NCBI GenBank assembly: GCA_964612425.1
Contig: CAZTDX010000003.1
Coordinates: forward strand, 1 to 64,000
Direction of reading: 5' to 3'
Origin: CAUJGP01 sp964612425
GTDB taxonomy: Bacteria; Bdellovibrionota; Bdellovibrionia; Bdellovibrionales; Bdellovibrionaceae
DNA: 64,000 bases
Made by a program: the position numbers and the translations under genes. A model generated the notes under the pieces. It did no database searches and was not told the DNA's origin. It was given only the letters and a program-made list of their open reading frames with translations. Positions 27,079-35,180 of this stretch are shown piece after piece (positions within the stretch are counted from its first letter, which is position 1; every line of letters begins with the position of its first letter).

Positions 27079-28395
27079 TTAACTTCTTGGAGTTCCGAAG
27101 CGAATAAAATTCCAAACATAGGCACCAATACCTAAACTAAATAAGCAGGCAGCCAAAATAAGACCCACAAAGTGAATTTCAATTTCTTTTTGAACACCCA
27201 AAAAATCCATTCCTAATTTACGTTCTAAATAAACTTGAGTGATACCAGCAACGGCAAACGCCAGTGTCATAGCAACCATCCCAATGTTTGAAACCCAAAA
27301 GGCAAATGAATTCAGTTTAGTATCCTGAAGCTTTCGTCCCGTTAAAATCGGCATCGCATAAGAAATAATCCCGAGGATCAGCATCGCATAAGCACCCCAA
27401 AAAGCCATATGTCCATGCATCGCTGTGATGAGCGTTCCGTGGGTCCATTGATTCACTTGAGGAAGCGTGTGAGCAAAACCCAAAAATCCCGCGCCGACAA
27501 ATGACATCACAGAACAGCCCAAGGTCCATGACATAGCTGTTTTATTTTCTTGAGGCTTACCACCTTGTCTCATCATAGCAATCGCATAGATGGCCATTCC
27601 CAAAAAGGCCAGTGGCTCTAAGGCAGAAAAAATACCACCAATCATAAGCCAGTATTTTGGAGCTCCGATAAAATAGTAATGGTGACCTGTTCCTAAAATT
27701 CCTGATAGAAATGTAAATCCAACAATAATGTAGAGCCACTTTTCAATCACTTCGCGGTCCACACCTGTAAGCTTAATTAAAAGATAGGATAAAATCGCTC
27801 CCATGATAAGCTCCCAAACACCTTCCACCCACAAATGAACAACCCACCAGCGAAGATAGCTATCAAGAGTCTGATGATCGGTATCAATCATTCCAGGTAA
27901 ATAGAGTAAAGCGGCACTAAATAAACCAAAGAAAAGAACCATGGAAGTCGTTGTCTTTTTGTCAGATTTCCAAATTGTCATCCCGATTAAATAAATAAAT
28001 AATAATACATCTACAACGACTAAGTAATCCAGTGGACGAGGAATTTCTAAAAACTTTCGCCCTTCCCACCAATTAAAATGAAAGCCGATGATGGCCGTCA
28101 CTCCCACAACGACGAGAGCAATCAGTTGTAAATAAGCTAACTTTATGCTAGGGATTTCACTTTCCGTTTCCTCAGGTACTATGTAGTAAGCTGAGCCCAT
28201 AAATCCAGCCAGTAGCCACATCACGAGTAAATTCGTATGCGTGGCACGAGCAGCATTGAACGGCACAATGTCGTGAAGTCCATCCATGCCAATATGAGCA
28301 AATCCCATGATGAATCCATAGAGCAGTTGCAGCGAGAAGAGCAGCATACACACTGCAAAAAACCAGTAAGCTACTTTTTGCGATTTATATTTCAT
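27079..28395 (-). CDS. norB: Nitric oxide reductase subunit B (cNOR catalytic)
   Basis: A 438-aa, about 12-TM heme-copper-oxidase-superfamily protein. The heme-ligand and catalytic motifs are present: RATHTNLLVMW (low-spin heme b His), HLWVEGVWELIMG (Glu near the FeB site), GHHYYFIG (His pair for non-heme iron) and MHGHMAFWGAYAM (the two axial His of low- and high-spin hemes). It lacks the extra N-terminal domain of quinol-dependent qNOR, and norC lies directly upstream, so this is the cytochrome c-dependent type that reduces NO to N2O in the membrane. Confidence 0.95.
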   Translation of the reverse strand: MKYKSQKVAYWFFAVCMLLFSLQLLYGFIMGFAHIGMDGLHDIVPFNAARATHTNLLVMWLLAGFMGSAYYIVPEETESEIPSIKLAYLQLIALVVVGVTAIIGFHFNWWEGRKFLEIPRPLDYLVVVDVLLFIYLIGMTIWKSDKKTTTSMVLFFGLFSAALLYLPGMIDTDHQTLDSYLRWWVVHLWVEGVWELIMGAILSYLLIKLTGVDREVIEKWLYIIVGFTFLSGILGTGHHYYFIGAPKYWLMIGGIFSALEPLAFLGMAIYAIAMMRQGGKPQENKTAMSWTLGCSVMSFVGAGFLGFAHTLPQVNQWTHGTLITAMHGHMAFWGAYAMLILGIISYAMPILTGRKLQDTKLNSFAFWVSNIGMVAMTLAFAVAGITQVYLERKLGMDFLGVQKEIEIHFVGLILAACLFSLGIGAYVWNFIRFGTPRS

Positions 28396-28484
28396 TTTAA
28401 ACTCCGTTTTTATTTAATTTTAATTTTATTTAATTATCTTTAATTATCTTTTAAAAATATCGTTATTTTCATAATTCTTATGTT

Positions 28485-28916
28485 TTAATTTTGAGGCTTA
28501 CTGAGGTTGGGTTGAGGAGGAAATCCATTTAAATCCATTTCACCAATCCATTTAAAAAACGCTACTAAATCCTTTTTTTGATCCTCTGTAAAATTATACT
28601 TAACCATTTTTCTTTGCCCAGCATAGATCGCTTGCGGATCTGTTAGCATGGCATGAATAAATCCCTCACCTCGTCTGGCGTAAACCTTTGTCAACTCAGG
28701 TGCATAATAAGCTCCTTCACCAAGAAGCGTATGACATCCCATACAGTTATTACTATCCCAAAGATGCTTTCCTCTAATGACGGACTCATCCATGGATTGA
28801 ACTTTTGTTTGCTCTGGTATTTTCCTAAAGGTGTCCACTGTAAGAACAATAAACAAACCTGAACACGCAACGGTTCCAGCTAAAAAAAACATTTTTGCAG
28901 ATGACTTAGATAACAT
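28485..28916 (-). CDS. norC: Nitric oxide reductase cytochrome c subunit
   Basis: A 143-aa membrane-anchored cytochrome c. An N-terminal helix (about 9-29, FFLAGTVACSGLFIVLTV) anchors the heme domain in the periplasm; the heme site is C58-M-G-C61-H62, followed by GEGAYYAPELTKVY, a NorC hallmark. It passes electrons from soluble cytochrome c to NorB. It is the first gene of norCBQD; the ribosome-binding site is AGGAGATAGG. An FNR-type dyad lies 55 bases upstream. The intergenic stretch to norB (89 bases) is almost pure A/T. Confidence 0.95.
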   Translation of the reverse strand: MLSKSSAKMFFLAGTVACSGLFIVLTVDTFRKIPEQTKVQSMDESVIRGKHLWDSNNCMGCHTLLGEGAYYAPELTKVYARRGEGFIHAMLTDPQAIYAGQRKMVKYNFTEDQKKDLVAFFKWIGEMDLNGFPPQPNLSKPQN

Positions 28917-28971
28917 TGTCCTATCTCCTATTTGTATACTTTTAACCTACACTTCTCTTATAGATTAAAAT

Positions 28972-28985
28972 ATGATCTAGCTCAT
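28972..28985. promoter_or_regulatory. FNR/Dnr-type dyad upstream of norC
   Basis: ATGATCTAGCTCAT matches the FNR consensus TTGAT-N4-ATCAA at 7 of 10 positions and extends to a 16-base symmetric TATGA-N6-TCATA (28971-28986). It lies 55 bases before the norC start, a typical place for a Crp/Fnr-family activator of nor genes. A TATAAG that could serve as -10 follows it. Binding is inferred, not shown. Confidence 0.5.
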
Positions 28986-29104
28986 AGAAAGTGTCCAGTT
29001 TGAAATTTTTCTTTTATTCCAATAAGTTGCAATTGAAGAAAATTTGACCTAATCACGACCATAAAAACAAAAACTATCCTGATAATTGTGCAAATACTGA
29101 AGTC

Positions 29105-29147
29105 ATTGATCTCAATATTGACATTAATACTGAAGATCAATCAGTAT
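29105..29147. promoter_or_regulatory. Two dyads upstream of the BPSS1780-like membrane gene
   Basis: ATTGATCTCAAT (29105-29116) is ATTGA-N2-TCAAT. ATACTGA (29127-29133) and TCAGTAT (29141-29147) form a perfect 7-bp dyad around 7 bases. Both lie in the 275-base gap between norC and the plus-strand membrane protein, 45-90 bases before the latter. They may be operators; no family is assigned. Confidence 0.35.
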
Positions 29148-29192
29148 GTTTGTTTTCAGTTAAAACTCTGAACTCAGGAGAGTGTGATATTT

Positions 29193-29927
29193 ATGGTTAA
29201 AACTTTGCCTTCAAATAGAGCTATTGTGTGGCTAAAAGATGCCTTTACGCTCTACAAGGAAAAGCCTTTTCACTGGACCCTGATCGCTCTTTGCATAGCT
29301 GGAGTCTCCCCTCTATTAATGAGATTACTTGCAGTTCCTGGGTATTTATTAGGTGAGATAATCAGCAGCATTCTTAGCGTTGGCTTTTTTAGATTGGTCC
29401 ATTCCGCCAAAAAGGACCACGTGTATGATTTTCAATTACTTTGGTCTGATTTTAATAACACAGATTCTATTTATTTATTATTTTTAAGTAAAATCCTCTA
29501 CGCGTTTTCTTTCTTTGTCCTAATAGTAATTATTTATTTAATCAATTCAACTATGGGGATTGAAGCAAACGACTATTTGAGTCTGATTCAACTGATCAAT
29601 TCAAAAATGTTTTACCTGATCAATCCTGAATACTACAAAATATTTGCTCTTGATTTTTTAATCCTACTTTTATTTTTAATGATTTCAGCTGCGGCATTAT
29701 TATTTGTTCCCCAATTGATATTTTTAAAAAATATGAAACTTTTCCCTTCATTGAAATACAGTCTGGACGCCAACTTTAAAAACATCGGTGTTTTTCTTTC
29801 TTATTTTTTACTCCTCCTCCCTATTGGACTCTTAGTACTTATTAGCTTTGGTGTACTCGGATTTATCGTTCTTCCCGTTGTTAATATTTCAATGGTTTTT
29901 GCTTATGAAGAAATCTTTAGTGAATAA
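29193..29927 (+). CDS. Polytopic membrane protein (BPSS1780-like)
   Basis: A 244-aa inner-membrane protein with about five hydrophobic segments (roughly 30-45, 55-75, 95-120, 150-180 and 210-235). The N-terminal NRAIVWLKDAFTLYKEKPFHW pattern (Trp and a short Phe/Tyr-rich helix before TM1) recalls the BPSS1780 family of unknown function; this match is from memory and tentative. AGGAGAG lies 10-12 bases before ATG 29193; a GTG three codons upstream is too near the ribosome-binding site. It is divergent from norC, so it may share its regulatory region without being functionally related. Confidence 0.65.
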   Translation: MVKTLPSNRAIVWLKDAFTLYKEKPFHWTLIALCIAGVSPLLMRLLAVPGYLLGEIISSILSVGFFRLVHSAKKDHVYDFQLLWSDFNNTDSIYLLFLSKILYAFSFFVLIVIIYLINSTMGIEANDYLSLIQLINSKMFYLINPEYYKIFALDFLILLLFLMISAAALLFVPQLIFLKNMKLFPSLKYSLDANFKNIGVFLSYFLLLLPIGLLVLISFGVLGFIVLPVVNISMVFAYEEIFSE

Positions 29928-29958
29928 AGCGACCAGATCCAAACCATCGCGCTTTATT
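29923..29958 (+). terminator. Hairpin at the end of the membrane protein gene
   Basis: AATAAAGCG (29923-29931) overlaps the stop codon and pairs exactly with CGCTTTATT (29950-29958) over an 18-base loop. There is no T-run after it, so terminator activity is uncertain. Confidence 0.4.
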
Positions 29959-30274
29959 AACGTAAACCCATTCGATTTTCAGTCCTATCCGTAAGACGGG
30001 GAGGGAAATCCTCGAACGAATCTCAGATTACAAATCAAAGCCATCCGTTAACGTTCCGTATACCACTTACGTGCCACTTAAATCAAATGCAGGTGTTGAA
30101 GTTTCTCGTAAAAAGTGCGGTTTATCCGAATTTCGAATTCATTATTACTCTAGCTTCGGATTATTTTGTTTATAAAACACAACCCTACTCTTTGAATATT
30201 ATCCGAACATTAAGTCTATTAATTGTTCCAAATTTGAATTGAATAATGGCGATCTAATTACTAATTTAATACCT
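29959..30274. other. Intergenic region before the astacin gene
   Basis: About 316 bases with no convincing gene. It has ATCCGAA/TTCGGAT arms (30124-30130 and 30155-30161), a third ATCCGAA at 30201, and at its right edge a reading frame, open from 30176, that runs without a stop into the astacin gene. That leader contains one copy of a 15-base direct repeat also found at the astacin 3' end. Confidence 0.5.
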
Positions 30275-31185
30275 ATGAAAAATAAATTATTATTTGTAAC
30301 TATTTTAATTTTATTGATATTCGTATTCAGGATATTTTTTTCTAATACTCAGGAGCAAAACCAACTTCCTATTAAAATTGAAAGCAAAAATAGTCATAAT
30401 TATTCAATAAGTCATCCTATAAAAATCAAGGAAGGTTTATCGTCTAATCAAGAATCCATTAAATTAAAACAAAATTCAAAAATCGAAAATTTAAATAACG
30501 CCCAATCAGTTCAAAATCGGATCACTAATAAAACTAGCCAAAATGAAATTTACTATAACGTTGATGACGATGGTCTTGCCACTGTGGATGGTGATATTGT
30601 ACTGGGTGCGCCTAATGAAGTGGGAATATCTCGAGGCAAAACGACTCCCTCCAATTTAGAACTCTGGCCAGGTGGCAAAATTCCCTTTCTTATTCAGGCT
30701 AATTTAGAAAAAGGTGAAAGAGTGATCCGAGCACTAACTTATTTTACAAACACGCCAATTCAATTTTCACCTTACAAAGGAGAGCAAGATGTTTTGGTTT
30801 TTGAATCGGCAAATGAGGGATGCAAATCCTATCTTGGTAAAATTGGAGGAAAACAGCCAATCTGGATCAGCTTAAATTGTGGACCAAGAGAAATTGCTCA
30901 TGAAATTATGCATGCATTAGGTTTTATACATGAACAAAATCGCTCAGACAGAGACTCCTATATCACTATTTTATGGGATAATATAATCGAATCATCTAAA
31001 TTAAATTTCGAAAGTTTTCCAATCACCCTAATGAAGGTCAGTGGTAGTCAGCCCTTTGACTTCAATTCGATTATGCTTTATCCTTCTAAAATGTTTAGTA
31101 AAAATGGATATCCAGTTATGCAGTCTCTCAATCCACAGAACGAAATTAACCCAAATGACTCTTCTTTAAGTAATGGCGATCTAAT
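30244..31185. repeat. 15-base direct repeat bracketing the astacin gene
   Basis: TAATGGCGATCTAAT occurs at 30244-30258, just before the astacin start, and at 31171-31185, in its last codons. In both places the reading frame gives Asn-Gly-Asp-Leu-Ile. The entry spans from the first copy to the end of the second; only the two 15-base ends are the repeat. Confidence 0.8.
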
Positions 31186-31213
31186 AAGATTAGAAAATAT
31201 TTATTTAAAATAA
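30275..31213 (+). CDS. Exported astacin-family (M12A) metalloprotease
   Basis: A 312-aa zinc protease. A signal or anchor sequence (residues 1-23) is followed by a low-complexity Ser/Asn/Lys region (to about 90), a propeptide-like segment, and the catalytic domain (about 125-312). The zinc site is HEIMHALGFIHEQNRSDRD with His209, His213 and His219, and the Met-turn is SIMLYPS, both astacin hallmarks. It acts outside the cytoplasm. I prefer ATG 30275 because the upstream TTG start would put a hydrophilic leader before the signal; no clear ribosome-binding site is seen. The N-terminal leader DNA shares a 15-base repeat with the 3' end. Confidence 0.85.
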   Translation: MKNKLLFVTILILLIFVFRIFFSNTQEQNQLPIKIESKNSHNYSISHPIKIKEGLSSNQESIKLKQNSKIENLNNAQSVQNRITNKTSQNEIYYNVDDDGLATVDGDIVLGAPNEVGISRGKTTPSNLELWPGGKIPFLIQANLEKGERVIRALTYFTNTPIQFSPYKGEQDVLVFESANEGCKSYLGKIGGKQPIWISLNCGPREIAHEIMHALGFIHEQNRSDRDSYITILWDNIIESSKLNFESFPITLMKVSGSQPFDFNSIMLYPSKMFSKNGYPVMQSLNPQNEINPNDSSLSNGDLIRLENIYLK

Positions 31214-31224
31214 ATCGATCTAAT

Positions 31225-33828
31225 CTATTGGCGACGAAGAATAAACAAGTAAGAGATTAAAACCGTAAAGCCCACAACAATGATAAAGGATATCACTGGC
31301 CATAGCAAGTCAGGAACAAATAAATCATCGAAAATAACAAAAGTTAAAATGTAGGAAAAACCAAAGCTAAATAAAATCCCTACGATACACGCAAAAAAAC
31401 TAAGGAGTAGAGAACTATAAAAACTTTGCTGTCGAACAAAAGATAATGGAGCGCCTAAAATACTCATCAAAGAAAAGTCTTGACGGCGGCTTTGACTTTG
31501 ATCCTTTGAAATAGAGTAAATCACAAATAATCCAGCCAATAATGAAATAACTGACATTAATTGAATGGCCCAAGACATTTGGTGAATTAAATTTAAAATT
31601 CGATGTGTTAAACTTTCAACGTCAATGACAGAAATATTAAAAAATGTTTTAGCTATCTTTTGTTGAATCTGATTTTTTAACAATGCACTTGATTGTGGAA
31701 TCGAGGCAAGCCAGGTCTTGGGTGCCTCATCCAATACTCCCGATTGAAAAAGGACAAAAAAGTTGGGTTGAAAACTATTCCACTTAACTGATCTAAAACT
31801 CGTGACACGCCCTTGAATTTCCAAGCCCTGAACATCAAACATTAAGACATCGCCCATTTTAAACTTTAGGCGTTCTGCAAATTTTTGTTCTAAAGAAATT
31901 TCCGGTAATTCTTTACTATCCTCTTTCCATACTTGATCATTCCAATGGCCTTTAACTACTTTTTCGGCAGCGGAGAGCGTTGTTCGGTAGGATAAATTAA
32001 AACCACGGTTTCTAAAACGAGCTTCTACTTCATCTTCTCTTGTTTTAAAATTCGAATTTTCACCCATAGATTTTTCGAAGGGCTCGCCATTGACTGATAA
32101 AATCCGCGCCCGAACCATTGGGGAGAGTGAACTTAAGCTCACCCCCTCGGAGAGGACTATTTCCGATAGAGGTTTTACTTGTTCATCTTGAATATCAAAC
32201 AAAAATAAACCTGGTACTTTAACTTCCTTACTGATACTGAATTCTTCTAAAATTCCTTTTTTAATTTGCGGAATAAGATTGATCAAAAGCGATGCCATGG
32301 CAAGTGCTACAATCACCGGAAGCGACTGCGAAGCTTTGCGAGTGACTAAGAGGAGCGCATGCTTTAAAGCCATCGGTAACTTTTCAACATTTATTTTTCG
32401 AAGCATCATTAATAGAATGAGAGAAAATCCATAGATCAAAATAAAACTACCCATCAAGCCACCAAAAAAATAGGAACCCACTTTGAATGAGTGTGCTTGA
32501 TAGAGACTAAGTAAATAAAAAACAATTAAGAGTGGTAAAAAATAGAAAAAATCCCATCTCTTTAAGGGTAAAGCCAGGAGCGATGATTCCTGCAAAAGAA
32601 GAGAAGTTTGAATACGTTGAATCGTCACAAGGTAAGGTAGCCCAGAAAATAAAACACTTAAAATTGAAACAAGAAAAGCCAATAGAGCACTTTTTGGCTG
32701 AAATAAAACATCAACCTTCACACTCATAAAATTTTCCAACACCATTTGAATCAACGGTGTAATTAAAAATGAAAGTAAAATAGAAACAATCGCTGAAAAA
32801 AAGGCTACGATCAATAACTGTACAATATAGATTCCCACTGAGCGTCTTAAAGACAACCCCAGAGCATTTAAAATGGCCATTGATTTAACTCTTGAATTTA
32901 AAAACGAACGATAGAGGTACGTAGAACCGATCATGGCTAAGAACACACCAACTAAAGACACCAACCCCAAATAATCATTTAAATAGCCAAGCATACGACC
33001 AGAGTCTTCTTGGGCATCTTCGGGAGTTTGAACTTGGATGGCAGGGTCAACCAACTTTTTCAGTAAATTGGTTTTCACTTCTTCGGGCGTGACAGCGGAT
33101 TGACGAGAAGAATTGAATTTGTAAAGACGGGACTCCGTCAAGGTAGACCCTGTGGTTAATAACCCTAACTCCTTTAACCAGTTGATGCTAATATAAACTT
33201 TAGGGGCAAAAGCTGATAGCCTCATGGCCTGTGTCGAATCCAGGGTGATCGTATCGTTTAAAACGACATTGAGTTGACCCACTTTGAAGGTGCTCCCGAG
33301 AGTAAGTCCTAGCTGGGTTAAAACTTCAGGGGTGGTCCATGCCATGGGCATAATTCCAGGGCCATGATGATGAAATTCTTCACGAGCACTTAACGACGCT
33401 GCTAAACTATTTTTAGTTAATTCTAATTTTCCATAAAAAGGATACTTCTCATCAATTAATTTTAATTGCACTAACATTTGCGAGGGAGGAAGAGAGGTTG
33501 ATGAGAGTGAACCCTGAGAGTTTCGTTCCGGAGATGTATTGAGCATCGTAAACATTTCAAGAGTGCGGCTCTCTTGGTAATCCCCCATACCAAGTCTCTT
33601 TAGCTCCTCTCGTACAGTTTGTTCTTCTTGTGTGGTCAGCAATCTTCTCACTGAAATGGATAAATCAGCAGAAAGATAATCTTTGGCATTATTTTTTATT
33701 GACTCTTGAATCCCATTTTTAAAAGCATCGAGCGAAACAAACCCAGAGAGACCAAACGTAAAATTAAAAATGAGAAAAACAAAGAAAATAAAATTAGATC
33801 TCAGATCTGCAATCAATATTCGCTTCAT
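31225..33828 (-). CDS. FtsX-type ABC transporter permease (YbbP-like)
   Basis: An 867-aa permease with the two-half FtsX architecture: one N-terminal TM, a large periplasmic domain (about 45-270), three TMs with SLVGVFLAMIGSTYLYRSFLN, a second periplasmic domain (about 510-720), and three C-terminal TMs. The length and the gene order with an ATPase and tesA match the E. coli YbbA-YbbP/TesA locus. It probably moves a lipid or hydrophobic compound across the envelope, or acts mechanically; the substrate is not known. It starts 6 bases after the ATPase gene. Confidence 0.88.
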   Translation of the reverse strand: MKRILIADLRSNFIFFVFLIFNFTFGLSGFVSLDAFKNGIQESIKNNAKDYLSADLSISVRRLLTTQEEQTVREELKRLGMGDYQESRTLEMFTMLNTSPERNSQGSLSSTSLPPSQMLVQLKLIDEKYPFYGKLELTKNSLAASLSAREEFHHHGPGIMPMAWTTPEVLTQLGLTLGSTFKVGQLNVVLNDTITLDSTQAMRLSAFAPKVYISINWLKELGLLTTGSTLTESRLYKFNSSRQSAVTPEEVKTNLLKKLVDPAIQVQTPEDAQEDSGRMLGYLNDYLGLVSLVGVFLAMIGSTYLYRSFLNSRVKSMAILNALGLSLRRSVGIYIVQLLIVAFFSAIVSILLSFLITPLIQMVLENFMSVKVDVLFQPKSALLAFLVSILSVLFSGLPYLVTIQRIQTSLLLQESSLLALPLKRWDFFYFLPLLIVFYLLSLYQAHSFKVGSYFFGGLMGSFILIYGFSLILLMMLRKINVEKLPMALKHALLLVTRKASQSLPVIVALAMASLLINLIPQIKKGILEEFSISKEVKVPGLFLFDIQDEQVKPLSEIVLSEGVSLSSLSPMVRARILSVNGEPFEKSMGENSNFKTREDEVEARFRNRGFNLSYRTTLSAAEKVVKGHWNDQVWKEDSKELPEISLEQKFAERLKFKMGDVLMFDVQGLEIQGRVTSFRSVKWNSFQPNFFVLFQSGVLDEAPKTWLASIPQSSALLKNQIQQKIAKTFFNISVIDVESLTHRILNLIHQMSWAIQLMSVISLLAGLFVIYSISKDQSQSRRQDFSLMSILGAPLSFVRQQSFYSSLLLSFFACIVGILFSFGFSYILTFVIFDDLFVPDLLWPVISFIIVVGFTVLISYLFILRRQ

Positions 33829-33834
33829 AGTGCG

Positions 33835-34506
33835 TTACCTTAAAGTGCCATCCACCAATTGATATTGGCGGTCGCACATATTAGCTAACTCCTGGCTATG
33901 AGTGACGAGAACTGTTGTGGTTTTATTTTTTCTCACCATTTCCATTAATAACTTCATCACTCTTTCGCCGGTCTTCACATCTAAATTTCCACTGGGTTCA
34001 TCCGCCAGCAAAACTTCAGGATTTGTGATCAGAGCTCTTGCAATTGCTACTCGCTGACACTCACCTCCACTTAGTTGGGCCGGATAATGAGTTTCTCTTT
34101 CGCTAAGTCCTACCTGATTCAGCATTTGACGAGCTTGAGAAATGCGACTGGAGGAATCAGCGTTGTTTTGAATGATTTCTAAGGGCAAAACAACATTTTC
34201 AAGTGCTGTTAAATGACTTATAAGATGAAATTGTTGAAAAACAATTCCAATTTTGCCTCCCCGAAAATCCGTTCGACCGTTAGAATCTAAATTAGATAAC
34301 GTTGTTCCTCCAATTATAATCGCACCCTCATCTGGAACATCCAACCCCGCTAAAAGAGTGAGTAGCGTTGACTTCCCGCTGCCAGAAGGTCCAAGAATCG
34401 CAACCACTTCACCTGTTTTCAATTCAAGATTGAGTCCTTTTAAAATTTCTAATTTTAAATTTCCTTGATGATAACTTTTTTTAACACTCTCAAGTCTTAA
34501 ACTCAT
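33835..34506 (-). CDS. ABC transporter ATP-binding protein (YbbA-like)
   Basis: A 223-aa ATPase: Walker A GPSGSGKST (about 38-46), Q-loop VFQQFHL, signature LSGGECQR (about 143-150), Walker B VLLADEP, and the switch His in VLVTHS. It belongs to the MacB/LolD/YbbA subfamily that drives FtsX-type permeases, and the YbbP-like permease gene follows after 6 bases. It lies 22 bases downstream of tesA. Substrate not identifiable from sequence. Confidence 0.92.
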   Translation of the reverse strand: MSLRLESVKKSYHQGNLKLEILKGLNLELKTGEVVAILGPSGSGKSTLLTLLAGLDVPDEGAIIIGGTTLSNLDSNGRTDFRGGKIGIVFQQFHLISHLTALENVVLPLEIIQNNADSSSRISQARQMLNQVGLSERETHYPAQLSGGECQRVAIARALITNPEVLLADEPSGNLDVKTGERVMKLLMEMVRKNKTTTVLVTHSQELANMCDRQYQLVDGTLR

Positions 34507-34528
34507 AGTCGCTCCATTAGAAATTTAT

Positions 34529-35149
34529 TTATAAGTGCTCAGAGAGGAATTTATACACAGTTTCTGCAATCAGTTGATGACCCTTTTCATTAGGGTGAAT
34601 ACCATCTGCTAAATTCAATTCTTTATGCCCAGCAACGCCCTCTAGTAAAAAAGGCATGAGAGGGATTTTCTCTTCGCGGGCTATCTCTTGATACATTTTA
34701 GAAAATTTTTTGGTGTAATCTTTTCCATAATTAGGAGGAGCCAGCATCCCCGCAAGCATAACCTTAACCTTTGCAGCCTTTGCAAGCTTGACGGCATCAA
34801 CTAAATTTTTCTTAGTCATTTCCAATTTAAATCCACGGAGGGCATCATTGGCTCCCATTTCGATTAAAATTAAATCTGGTTTACTTTTTAAAACCCACTT
34901 CATTCGAGTCACCACACTAGCGGTGGTTGACCCTGAAATTCCCGCATTAACAATGGTCCAATTTTTTTTATTTTGTTTAAACTTCTCCTGAAGTCTGGAC
35001 CCAAAAGTTAAATCCTTTGCAACCCCAATTCCTTCAGTGATAGAATCTCCCAATAATATTAATTTTTTATTAGCTGTCGCAGATAAACAAAATATATTTA
35101 TAAATAAAATAATTTGTAGTACAAATACTTTTTTTATTATGGAATACAA
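34529..35149 (-). CDS. tesA: GDSL esterase/lysophospholipase TesA
   Basis: A 206-aa SGNH hydrolase: GDSITEG (Ser nucleophile), GISGSTT (Gly), GANDAL (Asn) and DGIHPNEKGH (Asp/His). It has a signal peptide (IIKKVFVLQIILFINIFCLSATA), so it is periplasmic, where it hydrolyses lysophospholipids or thioesters. The start is TTG 35149, well supported by the AGAAGGTGAG ribosome-binding site. It is first of the same-strand set tesA-ybbA-ybbP, the arrangement known from many proteobacteria (in E. coli tesA is divergent). Confidence 0.9.
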   Translation of the reverse strand: MYSIIKKVFVLQIILFINIFCLSATANKKLILLGDSITEGIGVAKDLTFGSRLQEKFKQNKKNWTIVNAGISGSTTASVVTRMKWVLKSKPDLILIEMGANDALRGFKLEMTKKNLVDAVKLAKAAKVKVMLAGMLAPPNYGKDYTKKFSKMYQEIAREEKIPLMPFLLEGVAGHKELNLADGIHPNEKGHQLIAETVYKFLSEHL

Positions 35150-35180
35150 GATCTCACCTTCTTTTTCTCACTCACTGATT

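Noticed and set aside
29045..29060. TTGACCTAATCAC as an additional FNR box
   Set aside because: Only a 3-base spacer instead of 4, so it does not fit the dyad geometry of the other two sites.
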